A DNA stretch of 64,000 nt from Streptomyces resistomycificus (GCF_001514265.1 NZ_KQ948988.1:1-64000), one strand, 5' to 3'. Shown: positions 1-8,250, counted from the first letter of the stretch. The notes: generated from the sequence alone by a model not told the origin. A program made the numbers and translations.

Positions 1-863
1 GCGTCGGCCAGTTCCGGAGCCGTCAGGGGGTAGTGGGCACCGTCCTTGCCGAGGACGGGCAGGCCGGCGTTCGGCATGCAGGACAGGGGGATGCGGGAGT
101 GGCGGGCCAGGTAGCGCAGGTGCTCGCTCATCTCGGCCGGGCCGGTGGCGCAGTTGAGGCCGATCATGTCGATGCCCAGCGGCTCCAGCGCGGTCAGCGC
201 GGCACCGATCTCCGAACCCAGCAGCATCGTGCCGGTCGTCTCGACGGTGACGGAGACGATCAGCGGGAGGTCCTCGCCGAGGGTGTCGAGGGCCCGGCGG
301 GCGCCCAGGACGGCCGCCTTGGTCTGGAGGAGGTCCTGCGTCGTCTCGACGAGCAGCGCGTCGGCGCCGCCCGCGATCATGCCCTCGGCGTTCTGCTGGT
401 AGGCGTCGCGCAGGGTGGTGAAGGGTGCGTGGCCCAGGGTGGGGAGCTTGGTGCCGGGGCCCATGGAGCCGAGGACCCAGCGCTGCTGCCCGGTCGACGC
501 GGTGAACGCGTCGGCGGCCTCGCGGGCGATGCGGGCGCCCGCCTCGGACAGTTCGAACACGCGGTCGGCGATGTCGTACTCGCCGAGGGCGGCGTGGTTC
601 GCCCCGAAGGTGTTCGTCTCCACGCAGTCGACGCCCACGGCGAAGTACGCCTCGTGGACGGAGCGGACGATGTCCGGGCGGGTCAGGTTCAGGATCTCGT
701 TGCAGCCCTCGAGGTTCTCGAAGTCCTCCAACGTCGGGTCCTGAGCCTGCAGCATGGTGCCCATCGCTCCGTCGGCCACCACCACACGGGAGGCGAACGC
801 GTCTCGGAGTGCGGACACACGGGTCCGGCTGTCGGCGGAAGGGGTCAGCGGCACAGAGGCCAT
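1..863 (-). CDS. metH: Methionine synthase MetH, cobalamin-dependent, N-terminal part (truncated by window edge)
   Basis: Transfers a methyl group from methyltetrahydrofolate through cobalamin to homocysteine, giving methionine; cytoplasmic. The minus-strand frame starts MASVPLTPSADS, reaches VVADGAMGTMLQ near residue 30 (the usual opening of the homocysteine-binding barrel), then VDCVETNTFGANHA, and LNCATGP near residue 235, which carries the first of the three zinc-binding cysteines. About 287 codons are visible. The second zinc Cys pair, the folate, cobalamin and SAM domains (full family length about 1,150-1,250 residues) lie outside the window. The ATG at 863 follows an AAGGGAG ribosome site. 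The long plus-strand open frame over this gene is antisense and has no recognisable protein. Confidence 0.93.
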   Translation of the reverse strand, partial: MASVPLTPSADSRTRVSALRDAFASRVVVADGAMGTMLQAQDPTLEDFENLEGCNEILNLTRPDIVRSVHEAYFAVGVDCVETNTFGANHAALGEYDIADRVFELSEAGARIAREAADAFTASTGQQRWVLGSMGPGTKLPTLGHAPFTTLRDAYQQNAEGMIAGGADALLVETTQDLLQTKAAVLGARRALDTLGEDLPLIVSVTVETTGTMLLGSEIGAALTALEPLGIDMIGLNCATGPAEMSEHLRYLARHSRIPLSCMPNAGLPVLGKDGAHYPLTAPELAD

Positions 864-901
864 GAAAGGGCTCCCTTGAGGTGCGACGGCTGTCGGCTTA
901 G

Positions 902-922
902 CTGCCGGAGGACGACCGGCAG
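902..922 (-). promoter_or_regulatory. Hairpin in the metH leader
   Basis: A perfect 7-bp stem (CTGCCGG / CCGGCAG on the minus strand) with a 7-nt loop lies about 40 nt upstream of the metH start. It could be part of a leader regulatory RNA. I looked for a B12 box and for SAM- or SAH-riboswitch core motifs and saw none, so no riboswitch class is claimed. Confidence 0.35.
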
Positions 923-1003
923 ACTCGATGCCACGGTACTCGCCACCCTCATCGCTGTCGCCAAGGAGATCCGTCGGGCGGGGCGGGGAGCCCGACACGG
1001 CGA

Positions 1004-1099
1004 TCAGCGGCGGCTGATGCTCCTGACACTGATGAGGGTGAGGATTCCGAGGCCGACGAGGGTGCCGGCGGCGCCGATCAGCTCAGCGGTGGTGTGCAT
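1004..1099 (-). CDS. Small hydrophobic protein, 31 aa (hypothetical)
   Basis: A 32-codon frame on the minus strand upstream of metH. It starts at an ATG preceded by a strong GGAGGG ribosome site 4 nt away. The peptide begins MHTTAELIGAAGTLVGLG, runs through one hydrophobic segment of about 18 residues and ends in a positive SVRSISRR tail, the layout of a single-pass membrane micropeptide. The family was not recognised. It may be cotranscribed with metH, whose start is about 140 nt downstream. The ribosome site and the amphipathic design argue for a real gene; length alone does not. Confidence 0.5.
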   Translation of the reverse strand: MHTTAELIGAAGTLVGLGILTLISVRSISRR

Positions 1100-1304
1100 G
1101 GACCCTCCAGCGGGGCGGCAACAGCCTGGGAAACGGATGGGATCCAGTCATATAGGCATGGCGGTCGCCGGGCCCACGGAATCCGCAGCCGCACCGCCTC
1201 GCGATTTCACTCGGAGAGCAGACAGAGCGGGGCGGCAGGGCAGCCGGGAAGCGGGTCGGCTGCCTAAGTGGGGTGGCGGGTGGGCGGCCTCGCGTTCGAA
1301 CGCC

Positions 1305-1310
1305 TACGAT
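1305..1310 (+). promoter_or_regulatory. -10 box of a probable leaderless transcript (APC transporter)
   Basis: TACGAT ends 8 nt before the GTG start at 1319, and there is no ribosome site before that GTG. This spacing puts the transcription start at or next to the start codon, as in leaderless actinobacterial mRNAs. No good -35 box is visible. Confidence 0.45.
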
Positions 1311-1318
1311 CCTCTGTT

Positions 1319-3367
1319 GTGTCCAAACTGACCGACGTGCCCAAACGGATTCTGATCGGGCGCGCACTGCGCAGTGATCGGCTCGGGGAAACGCTCCTGC
1401 CGAAGCGCATCGCACTCCCCGTCTTCGCCTCCGACCCGCTCTCCTCAGTGGCGTACGCGCCGGGAGAGGTGCTGCTGGTCCTCTCCATCGCGGGTGTGTC
1501 GGCGTACCACTTCAGCCCCTGGATCGCCGTCGCGGTCGTCGTGCTGATGTTCACGGTGGTCGCCTCCTACCGGCAGAACGTGCACGCCTACCCGAGCGGC
1601 GGCGGCGACTACGAGGTGGCCAACACCAACCTCGGGCCCAAGGCGGGCCTCACGGTCGCCAGCGCCCTGCTCGTCGACTACGTCCTCACCGTCGCCGTCT
1701 CCATCTCCTCCGGCATCGAGAACCTCGGCTCCGCGGTGCCTTTCGTGGTCGAGCACAAGGTGCTCTGCGCGACCGCCGTGATCGTGCTGCTGACCCTGAT
1801 GAACCTGCGCGGGGTCAAGGAGTCGGGCTCGCTGTTCGCGATCCCGACGTACGTCTTCGTCGCGGGCGTCTTCGTCATGATCGCGTGGGGCGCCTTCCGC
1901 GGCCTGGTCCTCGACGACACCATGCGGGCGCCGACGGCGGACTACCAGATCAAGCCCGAGCACCAGGGCCTGGCCGGCTTCGCCCTGGTCTTCCTGCTGC
2001 TGCGCGCCTTCTCCTCCGGCTGTGCCGCGCTGACCGGCGTCGAGGCGATCTCCAACGGCGTTCCCGCCTTCCGCAAGCCCAAGTCGAAGAACGCGGCGAG
2101 CACCCTCGCGGCGATGGGCCTGCTCGCCGTCACCATGTTCTGCGGCATCATCGCGCTGGCGGCGGTGACCAAGGTCCGCATGGCCGAGAACCCGGCCGTC
2201 GACCTGGTCCACAACGGTGTCGCGCTCGGCTCCGACTACGTCCAGAACCCGGTGATCTCCCAGGTCGCCGAGGCCGTCTTCGGCAAGGGCAGCTTCCTGT
2301 TCATCGTGCTGGCCGCCGCCACCGCGCTGGTGCTGTTCCTGGCCGCGAACACGGCGTACAACGGCTTCCCGCTGCTCGGCTCGATCCTCGCCCAGGACCG
2401 CTACCTCCCGCGCCAGCTGCACACCCGCGGCGACCGGCTCGCCTTCTCCAACGGCATCGTGCTGCTCGCCGGCGCGGCCGGACTCCTGGTGTGGATCTAC
2501 GGGGCCGACTCGACGCGTCTGATCCAGCTCTACATCGTCGGCGTGTTCGTGTCCTTCACGCTCAGCCAGACCGGCATGGTCCGCCACTGGAACCGCCACC
2601 TGGCAGCCGAGAAGGACCAGGCCAAGCGCCGCCACATGGTCCGCTCCCGTGCGATCAACGCCTTCGGTGCCTTCTTCACGGGCCTGGTGCTGATCGTCGT
2701 CCTCGTCACCAAGTTCACGCACGGCGCGTGGGTCGCGCTGCTCGGCATGGTCATCTTCTACGCGACGATGACGGCCATCCGTAAGCACTACGACCGGGTG
2801 GCCGCGGAGATCGCCGCCCCCGAAGGCCCGAGCGACGACAGCGTACGGCCGTCGCGCGTGCACTCGGTCGTGCTGATCTCCAAGATCCACCGGCCGACGC
2901 TGCGGGCACTGGCGTACGCCAAGCTGATGCGCTCGGACACCCTGGAGGCGCTCAGCGTCAACGTCGACCCGGCCGAGACCAAGTCGCTGCGCGCGGAGTG
3001 GGAGCGGCGCGGGATCGACGTACCGCTGAAGATTCTCGACTCGCCGTACCGCGAGGTCACCCGGCCGGTCATCGAGTACGTGAAGAGTCTGCGGAAGGAA
3101 TCGCCGCGGGACGCGGTGTCCGTGATCATCCCCGAGTACGTGGTCGGTCACTGGTACGAGCACCTGCTGCACAACCAGAGCGCGCTGCGGCTCAAGGGCC
3201 GTCTGCTGTTCACGCCCGGTGTGATGGTGACCTCGGTGCCCTACCAGCTCCAGTCCTCCGAGGCGGCCAAGAACCGGGCCCGCAGGCGGCAGGAGTGGAA
3301 CGCGCCGGGTGCGGTGCGGCGTGGGCCGGCGGAGGAGCGGACCAAGGAGTCGTCAACACCCACGTAG
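1319..3367 (+). CDS. APC-superfamily amino acid permease with C-terminal cytoplasmic domain
   Basis: A predicted inner-membrane transporter of 682 aa. I chose the GTG at 1319 (VSKLTDVPKRIL) over the upstream in-frame ATG at 1268, because the extra 17 residues are poor in character and a -10 box sits 8 nt before the GTG. The family signature FASDPLSSVAYAPGEVLL near residue 40 and about 12 hydrophobic segments follow. From about residue 500 comes a soluble tail of some 180 residues (VHSVVLISKIHRPTLRALAY), which in this actinobacterial family resembles a nucleotide-binding fold. Substrate unknown. The RNA methyltransferase gene follows 57 nt downstream, probably in the same operon. Confidence 0.85.
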   Translation: MSKLTDVPKRILIGRALRSDRLGETLLPKRIALPVFASDPLSSVAYAPGEVLLVLSIAGVSAYHFSPWIAVAVVVLMFTVVASYRQNVHAYPSGGGDYEVANTNLGPKAGLTVASALLVDYVLTVAVSISSGIENLGSAVPFVVEHKVLCATAVIVLLTLMNLRGVKESGSLFAIPTYVFVAGVFVMIAWGAFRGLVLDDTMRAPTADYQIKPEHQGLAGFALVFLLLRAFSSGCAALTGVEAISNGVPAFRKPKSKNAASTLAAMGLLAVTMFCGIIALAAVTKVRMAENPAVDLVHNGVALGSDYVQNPVISQVAEAVFGKGSFLFIVLAAATALVLFLAANTAYNGFPLLGSILAQDRYLPRQLHTRGDRLAFSNGIVLLAGAAGLLVWIYGADSTRLIQLYIVGVFVSFTLSQTGMVRHWNRHLAAEKDQAKRRHMVRSRAINAFGAFFTGLVLIVVLVTKFTHGAWVALLGMVIFYATMTAIRKHYDRVAAEIAAPEGPSDDSVRPSRVHSVVLISKIHRPTLRALAYAKLMRSDTLEALSVNVDPAETKSLRAEWERRGIDVPLKILDSPYREVTRPVIEYVKSLRKESPRDAVSVIIPEYVVGHWYEHLLHNQSALRLKGRLLFTPGVMVTSVPYQLQSSEAAKNRARRRQEWNAPGAVRRGPAEERTKESSTPT

Positions 3368-3424
3368 ACTGGTGGGCTGTTGTCCGGCCGTTCCACCCCC
3401 TTACGCATCTGGAGTCACCCCGCC

Positions 3425-4777
3425 ATGCAGGCAGAACCGAAGAAATCGCAGGCGGGGTCGCAGGCGCGGTCACTCGTGGGGGAGGAGTACGAGGTCGAGG
3501 TCGGCCCCGTCGCCCACGGTGGCCACTGCGTCGCCCGCACCGAAGGCGGCCAGGTGCTGTTCGTCCGGCACACGCTGCCCGGCGAGCGGGTCGTGGCGCG
3601 GGTGACCGAGGGCGAGGAGGGGGCCCGCTTCCTGCGGGCGGACGCGGTACGGGTCCTGGACGCCTCCAAGGACCGCGTCGAGGCGCCCTGTCCCTACGCC
3701 GGTCCCGGCCGCTGCGGCGGCTGCGACTGGCAGCACGCCAAGCCGGGGGCGCAGCGCCGCCTCAAGGGCGAGGTCGTCGCCGAGCAGCTCCAGCGGCTCG
3801 CCGGGCTCACGCCCGAGGAGGCCGGCTGGGACGGCACGGTGATGCCGGCCGAGGGCGACAAGCTGCCCGCGGGCCAGGTGCCGCAGTGGCGGACGCGCGT
3901 GCAGTACGCCGTCGACGCGGACGGCAACGCCGGTCTGCGCCGCCACCGCTCCCACGAGGTCGAGCCGATCGACCACTGCATGATCGCCGCGGAGGGTGTC
4001 TCCGAACTGGGCATCGAGAAGCGCGACTGGGCGGGCATGGCGTCCGTGGACGCGATCGCGGCGACCGGATCGCAGGACCGCATGGTCATCCTGGAGCCCC
4101 GGCCGGGCGCCCGACTGCCCCTGGTCGAGCTGGACAAGCCGGTCTCCGTGATGCGCGTCGAGGAGAAGGACGGCGGTGTCCACCGTGTCCACGGCCGGGC
4201 CTTCGTCCGCGAGCGCGCCGACGGCCGCACCCACCGGGTCGGCAGCGGCGGCTTCTGGCAGGTCCACCCCAAGGCCGCGGACACCCTGGTCACGGCCGTC
4301 ATGCAGGGCCTGCTGCCCCGCAAGGGGGACATGGCCCTGGACCTGTACTGCGGAGTGGGGCTCTTCGCGGGCGCCCTCGCCGACCGCCTCGGCGACCAGG
4401 GCGCGGTCCTCGGCATCGAGTCCGGCAAGCGCGCCGTCGAGGACGCCCGGCACAACCTCGCCGACTTCGAGCGGGTACGAATCGAGCAGGGCAAGGTCGA
4501 GGCCGTGCTGCCGCGCACCGGTATCACCGAGGTCGACCTGATCGTCCTGGACCCGCCGCGGGCGGGCGCCGGCCGGAAGACCGTCGAGCACATGGCGTCC
4601 CTGGGCGCCCGCAAGATCGCGTACGTGGCCTGCGATCCGGCGGCGCTGGCTCGGGACCTGGGGTACTTCCGGGACGGGGGGTACAGGGTGCGGACGTTGC
4701 GGGTGTTCGATCTGTTTCCGATGACCCATCATGTGGAGTGCGTGGCGATCCTGGAGCCGGTCGCAAAGGGCTCCTGA
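3425..4777 (+). CDS. Class I SAM-dependent RNA m5U methyltransferase (RlmD/TrmA type, TRAM domain)
   Basis: Methylates uridine C5 in rRNA or tRNA using S-adenosylmethionine; 450 aa. The N-terminal third is a TRAM-like RNA-binding domain (EYEVEVGPVAHGGHCVAR). CPYAGPGRCGGCDWQHA near residue 95 supplies the cysteines typical of the 4Fe-4S cluster in RlmD-type enzymes. Downstream are DLYCGVGLFAG (SAM-binding), LDPPRAGAG, and AYVACDPAALARDL, whose Cys is the usual nucleophile. The ATG at 3425 is preferred over an in-frame start 45 nt upstream because the TRAM domain begins right after it. The exact target base cannot be told from sequence. Confidence 0.88.
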   Translation: MQAEPKKSQAGSQARSLVGEEYEVEVGPVAHGGHCVARTEGGQVLFVRHTLPGERVVARVTEGEEGARFLRADAVRVLDASKDRVEAPCPYAGPGRCGGCDWQHAKPGAQRRLKGEVVAEQLQRLAGLTPEEAGWDGTVMPAEGDKLPAGQVPQWRTRVQYAVDADGNAGLRRHRSHEVEPIDHCMIAAEGVSELGIEKRDWAGMASVDAIAATGSQDRMVILEPRPGARLPLVELDKPVSVMRVEEKDGGVHRVHGRAFVRERADGRTHRVGSGGFWQVHPKAADTLVTAVMQGLLPRKGDMALDLYCGVGLFAGALADRLGDQGAVLGIESGKRAVEDARHNLADFERVRIEQGKVEAVLPRTGITEVDLIVLDPPRAGAGRKTVEHMASLGARKIAYVACDPAALARDLGYFRDGGYRVRTLRVFDLFPMTHHVECVAILEPVAKGS

Positions 4778-4861
4778 CCTGCGGTTTTGGGCTGCGCATT
4801 ATGTGCGGTGTGGGCGTTACGGGCGATATCTTGACGCTGAAATGACACTCGTTCTGATGGG

Positions 4862-5090
4862 GTGTCATACGTCCCAGCGCTGGTCGGCGGAGTGCACATG
4901 CTGGAGCTCTGCGGCCCTCTGCACGTCGCTGGCGGTAATGGCGCCGACGCCGAGCGGGGGTCCTGGGCAGACCTTGAGCGCGTGTGGTTCCGTCGGTCCG
5001 GAGCAGGACGGGGGGCGGGTGGCCGGCGCTGGCCAGGGTGCAGCGGCAGGCGATGGGGTCGTAGCAACTCGCCAACGCGCTGGCCCGGCG
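4862..5090 (-). pseudogene. Remnant of a PP2C/SpoIIE-type serine phosphatase
   Basis: On the minus strand, positions 5075-4977 encode LASCYDPIACRCTLASAGHP followed by PPVLLRTDGT. This is the conserved block of streptomycete PP2C phosphatases (usual form YDP...CTLASAGHLPPVL..PDG). About 20 nt further on, the family's next motif (GPPLGVGA) appears in a different frame, and the frame then ends at a stop near 4862. The N-terminal half with the metal-binding aspartates is absent. It is therefore a frameshifted, truncated relic between two intact genes. Confidence 0.6.
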
Positions 5091-5325
5091 CCCCGACACC
5101 TCGCACGTCGATCTCATCTCCGGCGGTACCGAAGTGCTGTGTGCCATGGGAGCCCGCAGCCGACAGGACCGCGACGAACTGCTCTACGACCGCCTGCAAC
5201 GCACGCCTCAGGTCCTTTCGGTCACGCACACGAGCCGAGCCGCTGACCGCCGAACGGCCACCAAGCGACTGGGGATCACACATGGACCCTCGGGCGGCTC
5301 GCTGCGCCCGGTCTGGAGGCGCTGA
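5065..5325 (+). pseudogene. Remnant of an Lrp/AsnC-family regulator (C-terminal effector domain)
   Basis: After an in-frame TAG at 5062 the frame reads QLANALARRPDTSHVDLISG, then GTEVLCAMGARS and RDELLYDRLQRTPQVLSVTH. This matches the ligand-sensing (RAM) half of AsnC-type regulators (..ISGGTEVLC..TPQV.SVTAH). The N-terminal HTH is missing and the tail beyond VTH does not resemble the family. It overlaps the opposite-strand phosphatase relic by about 25 nt, which suggests two decayed genes joined by deletion. Confidence 0.6.
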
Positions 5326-5352
5326 CCGGCTGTGGCGTCTTCTACGGCTCAG

Positions 5353-5373
5353 CCAGAGACCGCCGATCCATGG
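5353..5373 (+). promoter_or_regulatory. 21-bp operator-like element upstream of the SDR gene
   Basis: The element starts CCAGAGACCG and ends GATCCATGG. An exact copy in reverse orientation lies at 6517-6537 just before the MmyB-type regulator gene. The flanks are also partly alike (GTCCTCTCCC here, ACTCCTCTCC in the reversed copy), so promoter-scale sequence was duplicated or conserved. The simplest reading is that the MmyB-type protein binds both copies and controls itself and the SDR. Confidence 0.6.
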
Positions 5374-5465
5374 ATGAACCGTCCTCTCCCGCCCCTTCGC
5401 GGGCGCCCCTACGGTCGAGGCTGCGGGCGGTCACCGGCCCGCCGTACCGAAGGAGCAAGACCCCC

Positions 5466-6215
5466 ATGAAGATCACCGGCAACACGATCCTGATCACCGG
5501 CGGAACCTCGGGCATCGGCCTCGGTCTGGCCGTACGTCTGCACGAGGCGGGCAACAAGGTGATCGTCGCCGGACGGCGCAAGGAACTCCTCGACGAGATC
5601 ACGGCCGAGCATCCGGGCATCGACGCCCTCGTCCTCGACGTCGCGGACCCCGACTCGATCGCCCGGGCCCGTGAGACCGTGGCGGCGAGCCACCCCGAGC
5701 TGAACGTCCTGGTCAACAACGCCGGCGTCATGCAGCGGGAGAACCTCCTCGACCCGGCCGAACTCCAGGTCGCAGAGGATCACGTCGCGACCAATCTGCT
5801 CGGCACGATCCGGATGACGTACGCCTTCCTGCCCCTGCTCGCGGGCAAGGACGACGCGGTCGTCATGAACGTCACCTCGGCGCTGGCGTTCGTCCCGTAT
5901 CAGAGCACCCCGACCTACAGCGCGACCAAGGCCGCGCTGCACTCCTTCTCCGAGAGCCTGCGCATCCAACTCGCCGGTGCTGACGCCGGCGTCCAGGTGA
6001 TCGAGGTGGTCCCGCCAGGCGTGCGCACGACGCTGCTGGGCCAGGAAGACAACGAACACTCCATGCCGTTGGACGACTTCCTCACCGAGGCCCTCGACCT
6101 GCTGCGCGAGAAGCCCGACGCGAAGGAGCTGGTCGTCGAGCGCGCCAGGTTCATCCGCGACGCGGTGGCCACCGGCACCTACGACGACGTCCTCGCCATG
6201 ATCGCCGGCAGCTGA
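5466..6215 (+). CDS. Short-chain dehydrogenase/reductase (DltE-like SDR)
   Basis: A classical NAD(P)-dependent oxidoreductase of 249 aa, substrate unknown. The Rossmann motif TGGTSGIG lies at residues 11-18, NNAG in VLVNNAGVM near residue 83, the catalytic Ser in MNVTSALA near 138, and YSATK with Tyr151 and Lys155. The tail PPGVRTTLLGQEDN is typical of the DltE-like group. The ATG at 5466 follows GGAG some 9 nt upstream. It stands alone between the AsnC relic and a terminator-like hairpin. It shares its upstream 21-bp element with the regulator gene downstream, so it is probably that regulator's target. Confidence 0.88.
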   Translation: MKITGNTILITGGTSGIGLGLAVRLHEAGNKVIVAGRRKELLDEITAEHPGIDALVLDVADPDSIARARETVAASHPELNVLVNNAGVMQRENLLDPAELQVAEDHVATNLLGTIRMTYAFLPLLAGKDDAVVMNVTSALAFVPYQSTPTYSATKAALHSFSESLRIQLAGADAGVQVIEVVPPGVRTTLLGQEDNEHSMPLDDFLTEALDLLREKPDAKELVVERARFIRDAVATGTYDDVLAMIAGS

Positions 6216-6220
6216 CCGAC

Positions 6221-6246
6221 CTGTTATTTCCGACGGGAAACAACAG
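6221..6246 (+). terminator. Terminator-like hairpin after the SDR gene
   Basis: CTGTTATTTCC and GGAAACAACAG form an 11-bp stem with one mismatch around a 4-nt loop, 5 nt after the SDR stop. It is AT-richer than its surroundings. The rest of 6247-6516 holds no gene I can support. Confidence 0.5.
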
Positions 6247-6516
6247 CACGCGAGCGCCGTCACACGACGAACCTCGTCGTATCGGCCAGGCTGCCGGGCG
6301 ACGAGGCCCTGGGCTCGTCCAAAGCGGCAGGCGTCCTCGACGGAGCCCGTCGCCGCAGGCCGCCTTCCATGCCGACGGCCTGCGGTGTACCGCCGACAGT
6401 CGGTGAATTCCCCAGCGGGTCATGCAGGTCAGGTGATCATCGGGTCGTCTCGCCGCGAGCGGCCTCGGCGTCGGCCGTACGAGCGGCTTCGCGCGGCTGG
6501 GAGAGGAGTGGCTTAG

Positions 6517-6537
6517 CCATGGATCGGCGGTCTCTGG
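6517..6537 (-). promoter_or_regulatory. 21-bp operator-like element upstream of the MmyB-type regulator, inverted copy
   Basis: The exact reverse complement of the element at 5353-5373 (here CCATGGATCG...GTCTCTGG). It ends 24 nt before the regulator's first ATG, a position where a bound protein would block transcription, so autoregulation is likely. Confidence 0.6.
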
Positions 6538-6561
6538 ATAGCCGGGCGGGATGCGGCGAGT

Positions 6562-7410
6562 ATGGACGGCATGGACAAGAAGGAACTGGCGGAATTCCTG
6601 CGCCACCGGCGTGAGGCACTGCGGCCCCGCGACGTCGGGCTGGTCGAGGGGCCGCGCAGGCGTACCCAGGGGCTGCGCCGCGAGGAGGTCGCCCAGCTCG
6701 CCGGCATGTCCACCGACTACTACGCCCGACTGGAACAGCAGCGCGCCCCGCAGCCCTCCGTCCAAATCACCACAGCCCTCGCCCGGGCACTACGGCTGAC
6801 CCTGGACGAACGCGACCATCTCTTCGCCCTCATCGGCCACAACGCCCCGGCCCGCTTCCACCGCTCCGAGCACGTCAGCCCGACCCTGCTGCGGGTCCTG
6901 GACCGCCTGGACGACTCCCCGGCCCTGGTGCAGACCGACCTGCTCGACACCCTCGCGATGAACCCGTTGGCCGTCGCGCTGCTCGGCGACCAGACCAGGC
7001 ACACAGGTTTGGCCAGCAGCGGCTACTACCGCTGGTTCATGGACCCGGCCGAGCGGCTGGTGTATCCCGAGGAGGTCCACGAACACCATGGCCGCGCCCA
7101 TGCAGCGCGCCTGCGGGCCGCGCTGACAGCCGGTAGCGACACCTCTCGAGCCGCCCGGATTCTCGCCGAACTCCAGGAGCACAGCCCCGAGTTCGTCCGC
7201 ATGTGGGAACTGCAGGAGGTCGCGCAAAGCTACGAGGATTGCAAGACTCTCCTCCATCCTGAACTCGGCCGCATCGATGTCGACGCCCAGCTCCTGTTCA
7301 CCGAGAACCGCGCCCAGACCCTGGTGGTGCTGACCACTCGCCCCGGCACGGACAGCCACAGCAAACTCGAACTGCTCTCCGTCATCGGACACCAGCAGCT
7401 CACCCCCTGA
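6562..7410 (+). CDS. XRE-type HTH regulator with MmyB-like ligand domain
   Basis: A 282-aa transcription factor. The N-terminal helix-turn-helix contains RRRTQGLRREEVAQLAGMS and STDYYARLEQQRAPQPS (about residues 28-70), the hallmark of the streptomycete MmyB group. The rest, with FMDPAERLVYPE near residue 160, is the PAS-like MmyB ligand-binding domain that in relatives binds fatty acids. A second ATG at 6571 could be the start. The group usually sits next to an SDR it controls; here the SDR is upstream on the same strand, and both share the 21-bp element. Confidence 0.87.
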   Translation: MDGMDKKELAEFLRHRREALRPRDVGLVEGPRRRTQGLRREEVAQLAGMSTDYYARLEQQRAPQPSVQITTALARALRLTLDERDHLFALIGHNAPARFHRSEHVSPTLLRVLDRLDDSPALVQTDLLDTLAMNPLAVALLGDQTRHTGLASSGYYRWFMDPAERLVYPEEVHEHHGRAHAARLRAALTAGSDTSRAARILAELQEHSPEFVRMWELQEVAQSYEDCKTLLHPELGRIDVDAQLLFTENRAQTLVVLTTRPGTDSHSKLELLSVIGHQQLTP

Positions 7411-7562
7411 CGTCCTGGACCGGGTACTGGGCCCCGGGTCGGCGCGGGAGAGGCCGGACAAGGGCACCTGGAATGGTGCAGCCCGCACGGCTTGTGCCCT
7501 GCGGGCTACAGCGAATATGTCGGCCCCCTGCGATGTCCGAGCTCCGCCCTCAGGCCGCCAGT

Positions 7563-7616
7563 TTGACCGGACGCTGCCTCCGCTTTACTCTCGAACGTGT
7601 ACGGAGGCAGCATCCG
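7563..7616 (+). promoter_or_regulatory. Promoter and inverted-repeat operator of the TetR-redox gene group
   Basis: TTGACC (7563-7568), a 17-bp spacer and TACTCT (7586-7591) form a good sigma-70-type promoter. The arms CGGACGCTGCCTCCG (7568-7582) and CGGAGGCAGCATCCG (7602-7616) are inverted repeats matching at 14 of 15 positions, and the -10 box lies between them. A repressor bound there would block the polymerase, so the TetR protein encoded just downstream is the obvious candidate. Confidence 0.62.
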
Positions 7617-7656
7617 TTTTGATGCGGCCGCAGGATCACGGCAGGCAGGAGGGCAC

Positions 7657-8250
7657 ATGAGCGCCGGTGAGCAGCGGGCACGCAAGCCCCGCGCGGACGT
7701 CCAGCGCAACCGCGCAGCCCTCCTGGAGACCGCGCAGCGTCACTTCCTGCAGCACGGGGTCGGCACCTCCCTCGAGGCGGTGGCCAAGGAGGCGGGCGTC
7801 GGTCCCGGCACCCTGTACCGGCACTTCCCCACGCGGGAGGCACTGCTGGCGGCCGTGCTGCAGACCCGCTCCGAGGAACTCGTGGCCCGCCAGGCGGACA
7901 TCGAGCAACTCGGTGACCCGGCCGAGGCGCTTGAGCAGTGGCTGCGGGCGATGGAGGAGTACTTCAGCGCCTTCAGCGGGCTGCCGGACCCGCTCATGGC
8001 CGCGGCCCGGGCGCAGGAGCCGGACAACCCGCTCACCATTCCCTGCCACATCCTCATCACCGCCACCGATCAGTACGTGCGAGCCGCCCAGCTCGCGGGG
8101 CGCGTGCGCGCGTCGGTGCGCGGGCACGACCTGTTCCTCGCGGCCTGCTCCGTTGCCTGGATCAAGGGCACCGGCACCGAGGAGGAGCCGCTCGACCGGC
8201 TCCGCACGCTCATCGCGAGCGGCTACCGCCAGCAGGACCCCCAGGCGTAA
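7657..8250 (+). CDS. TetR/AcrR-family transcriptional regulator
   Basis: A 197-aa repressor. The ATG at 7657 has a GGAGGG ribosome site 3 nt before it, so I prefer it over the in-frame start at 7597. The DNA-binding domain covers about residues 15-60, with the recognition helix in SLEAVAKEAGVGPGTLYRHF. The C-terminal domain is of the SbtR-like type (ACSVAWIKGTGTEE). It is the first gene of a plus-strand run of three redox enzymes and is probably controlled by the inverted repeat in its own promoter. Confidence 0.88.
   Translation: MSAGEQRARKPRADVQRNRAALLETAQRHFLQHGVGTSLEAVAKEAGVGPGTLYRHFPTREALLAAVLQTRSEELVARQADIEQLGDPAEALEQWLRAMEEYFSAFSGLPDPLMAAARAQEPDNPLTIPCHILITATDQYVRAAQLAGRVRASVRGHDLFLAACSVAWIKGTGTEEEPLDRLRTLIASGYRQQDPQA

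Noticed and set aside
864..1003. Cobalamin, SAM or SAH riboswitch before metH
   Set aside because: No B12 box or conserved riboswitch core was found; only a 7-bp hairpin is visible.
33..1331. Long plus-strand open frame across the metH region
   Set aside because: It is antisense to a clear MetH N-terminus and its translation is low-complexity Gly/Arg/Val without any family likeness. High third-position GC opens such frames everywhere.
1445..3172. 575-codon minus-strand frame inside the APC transporter gene
   Set aside because: The sense strand gives a full transporter with family motifs. The antisense peptide is Asp/His/Arg-rich and lacks any domain.
5353..6537. Transposon bounded by the 21-bp inverted repeats
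   Set aside because: The enclosed DNA encodes an SDR and no transposase, there are no target-site duplications beside the repeats, and each copy sits at a promoter, so an operator pair is more likely.
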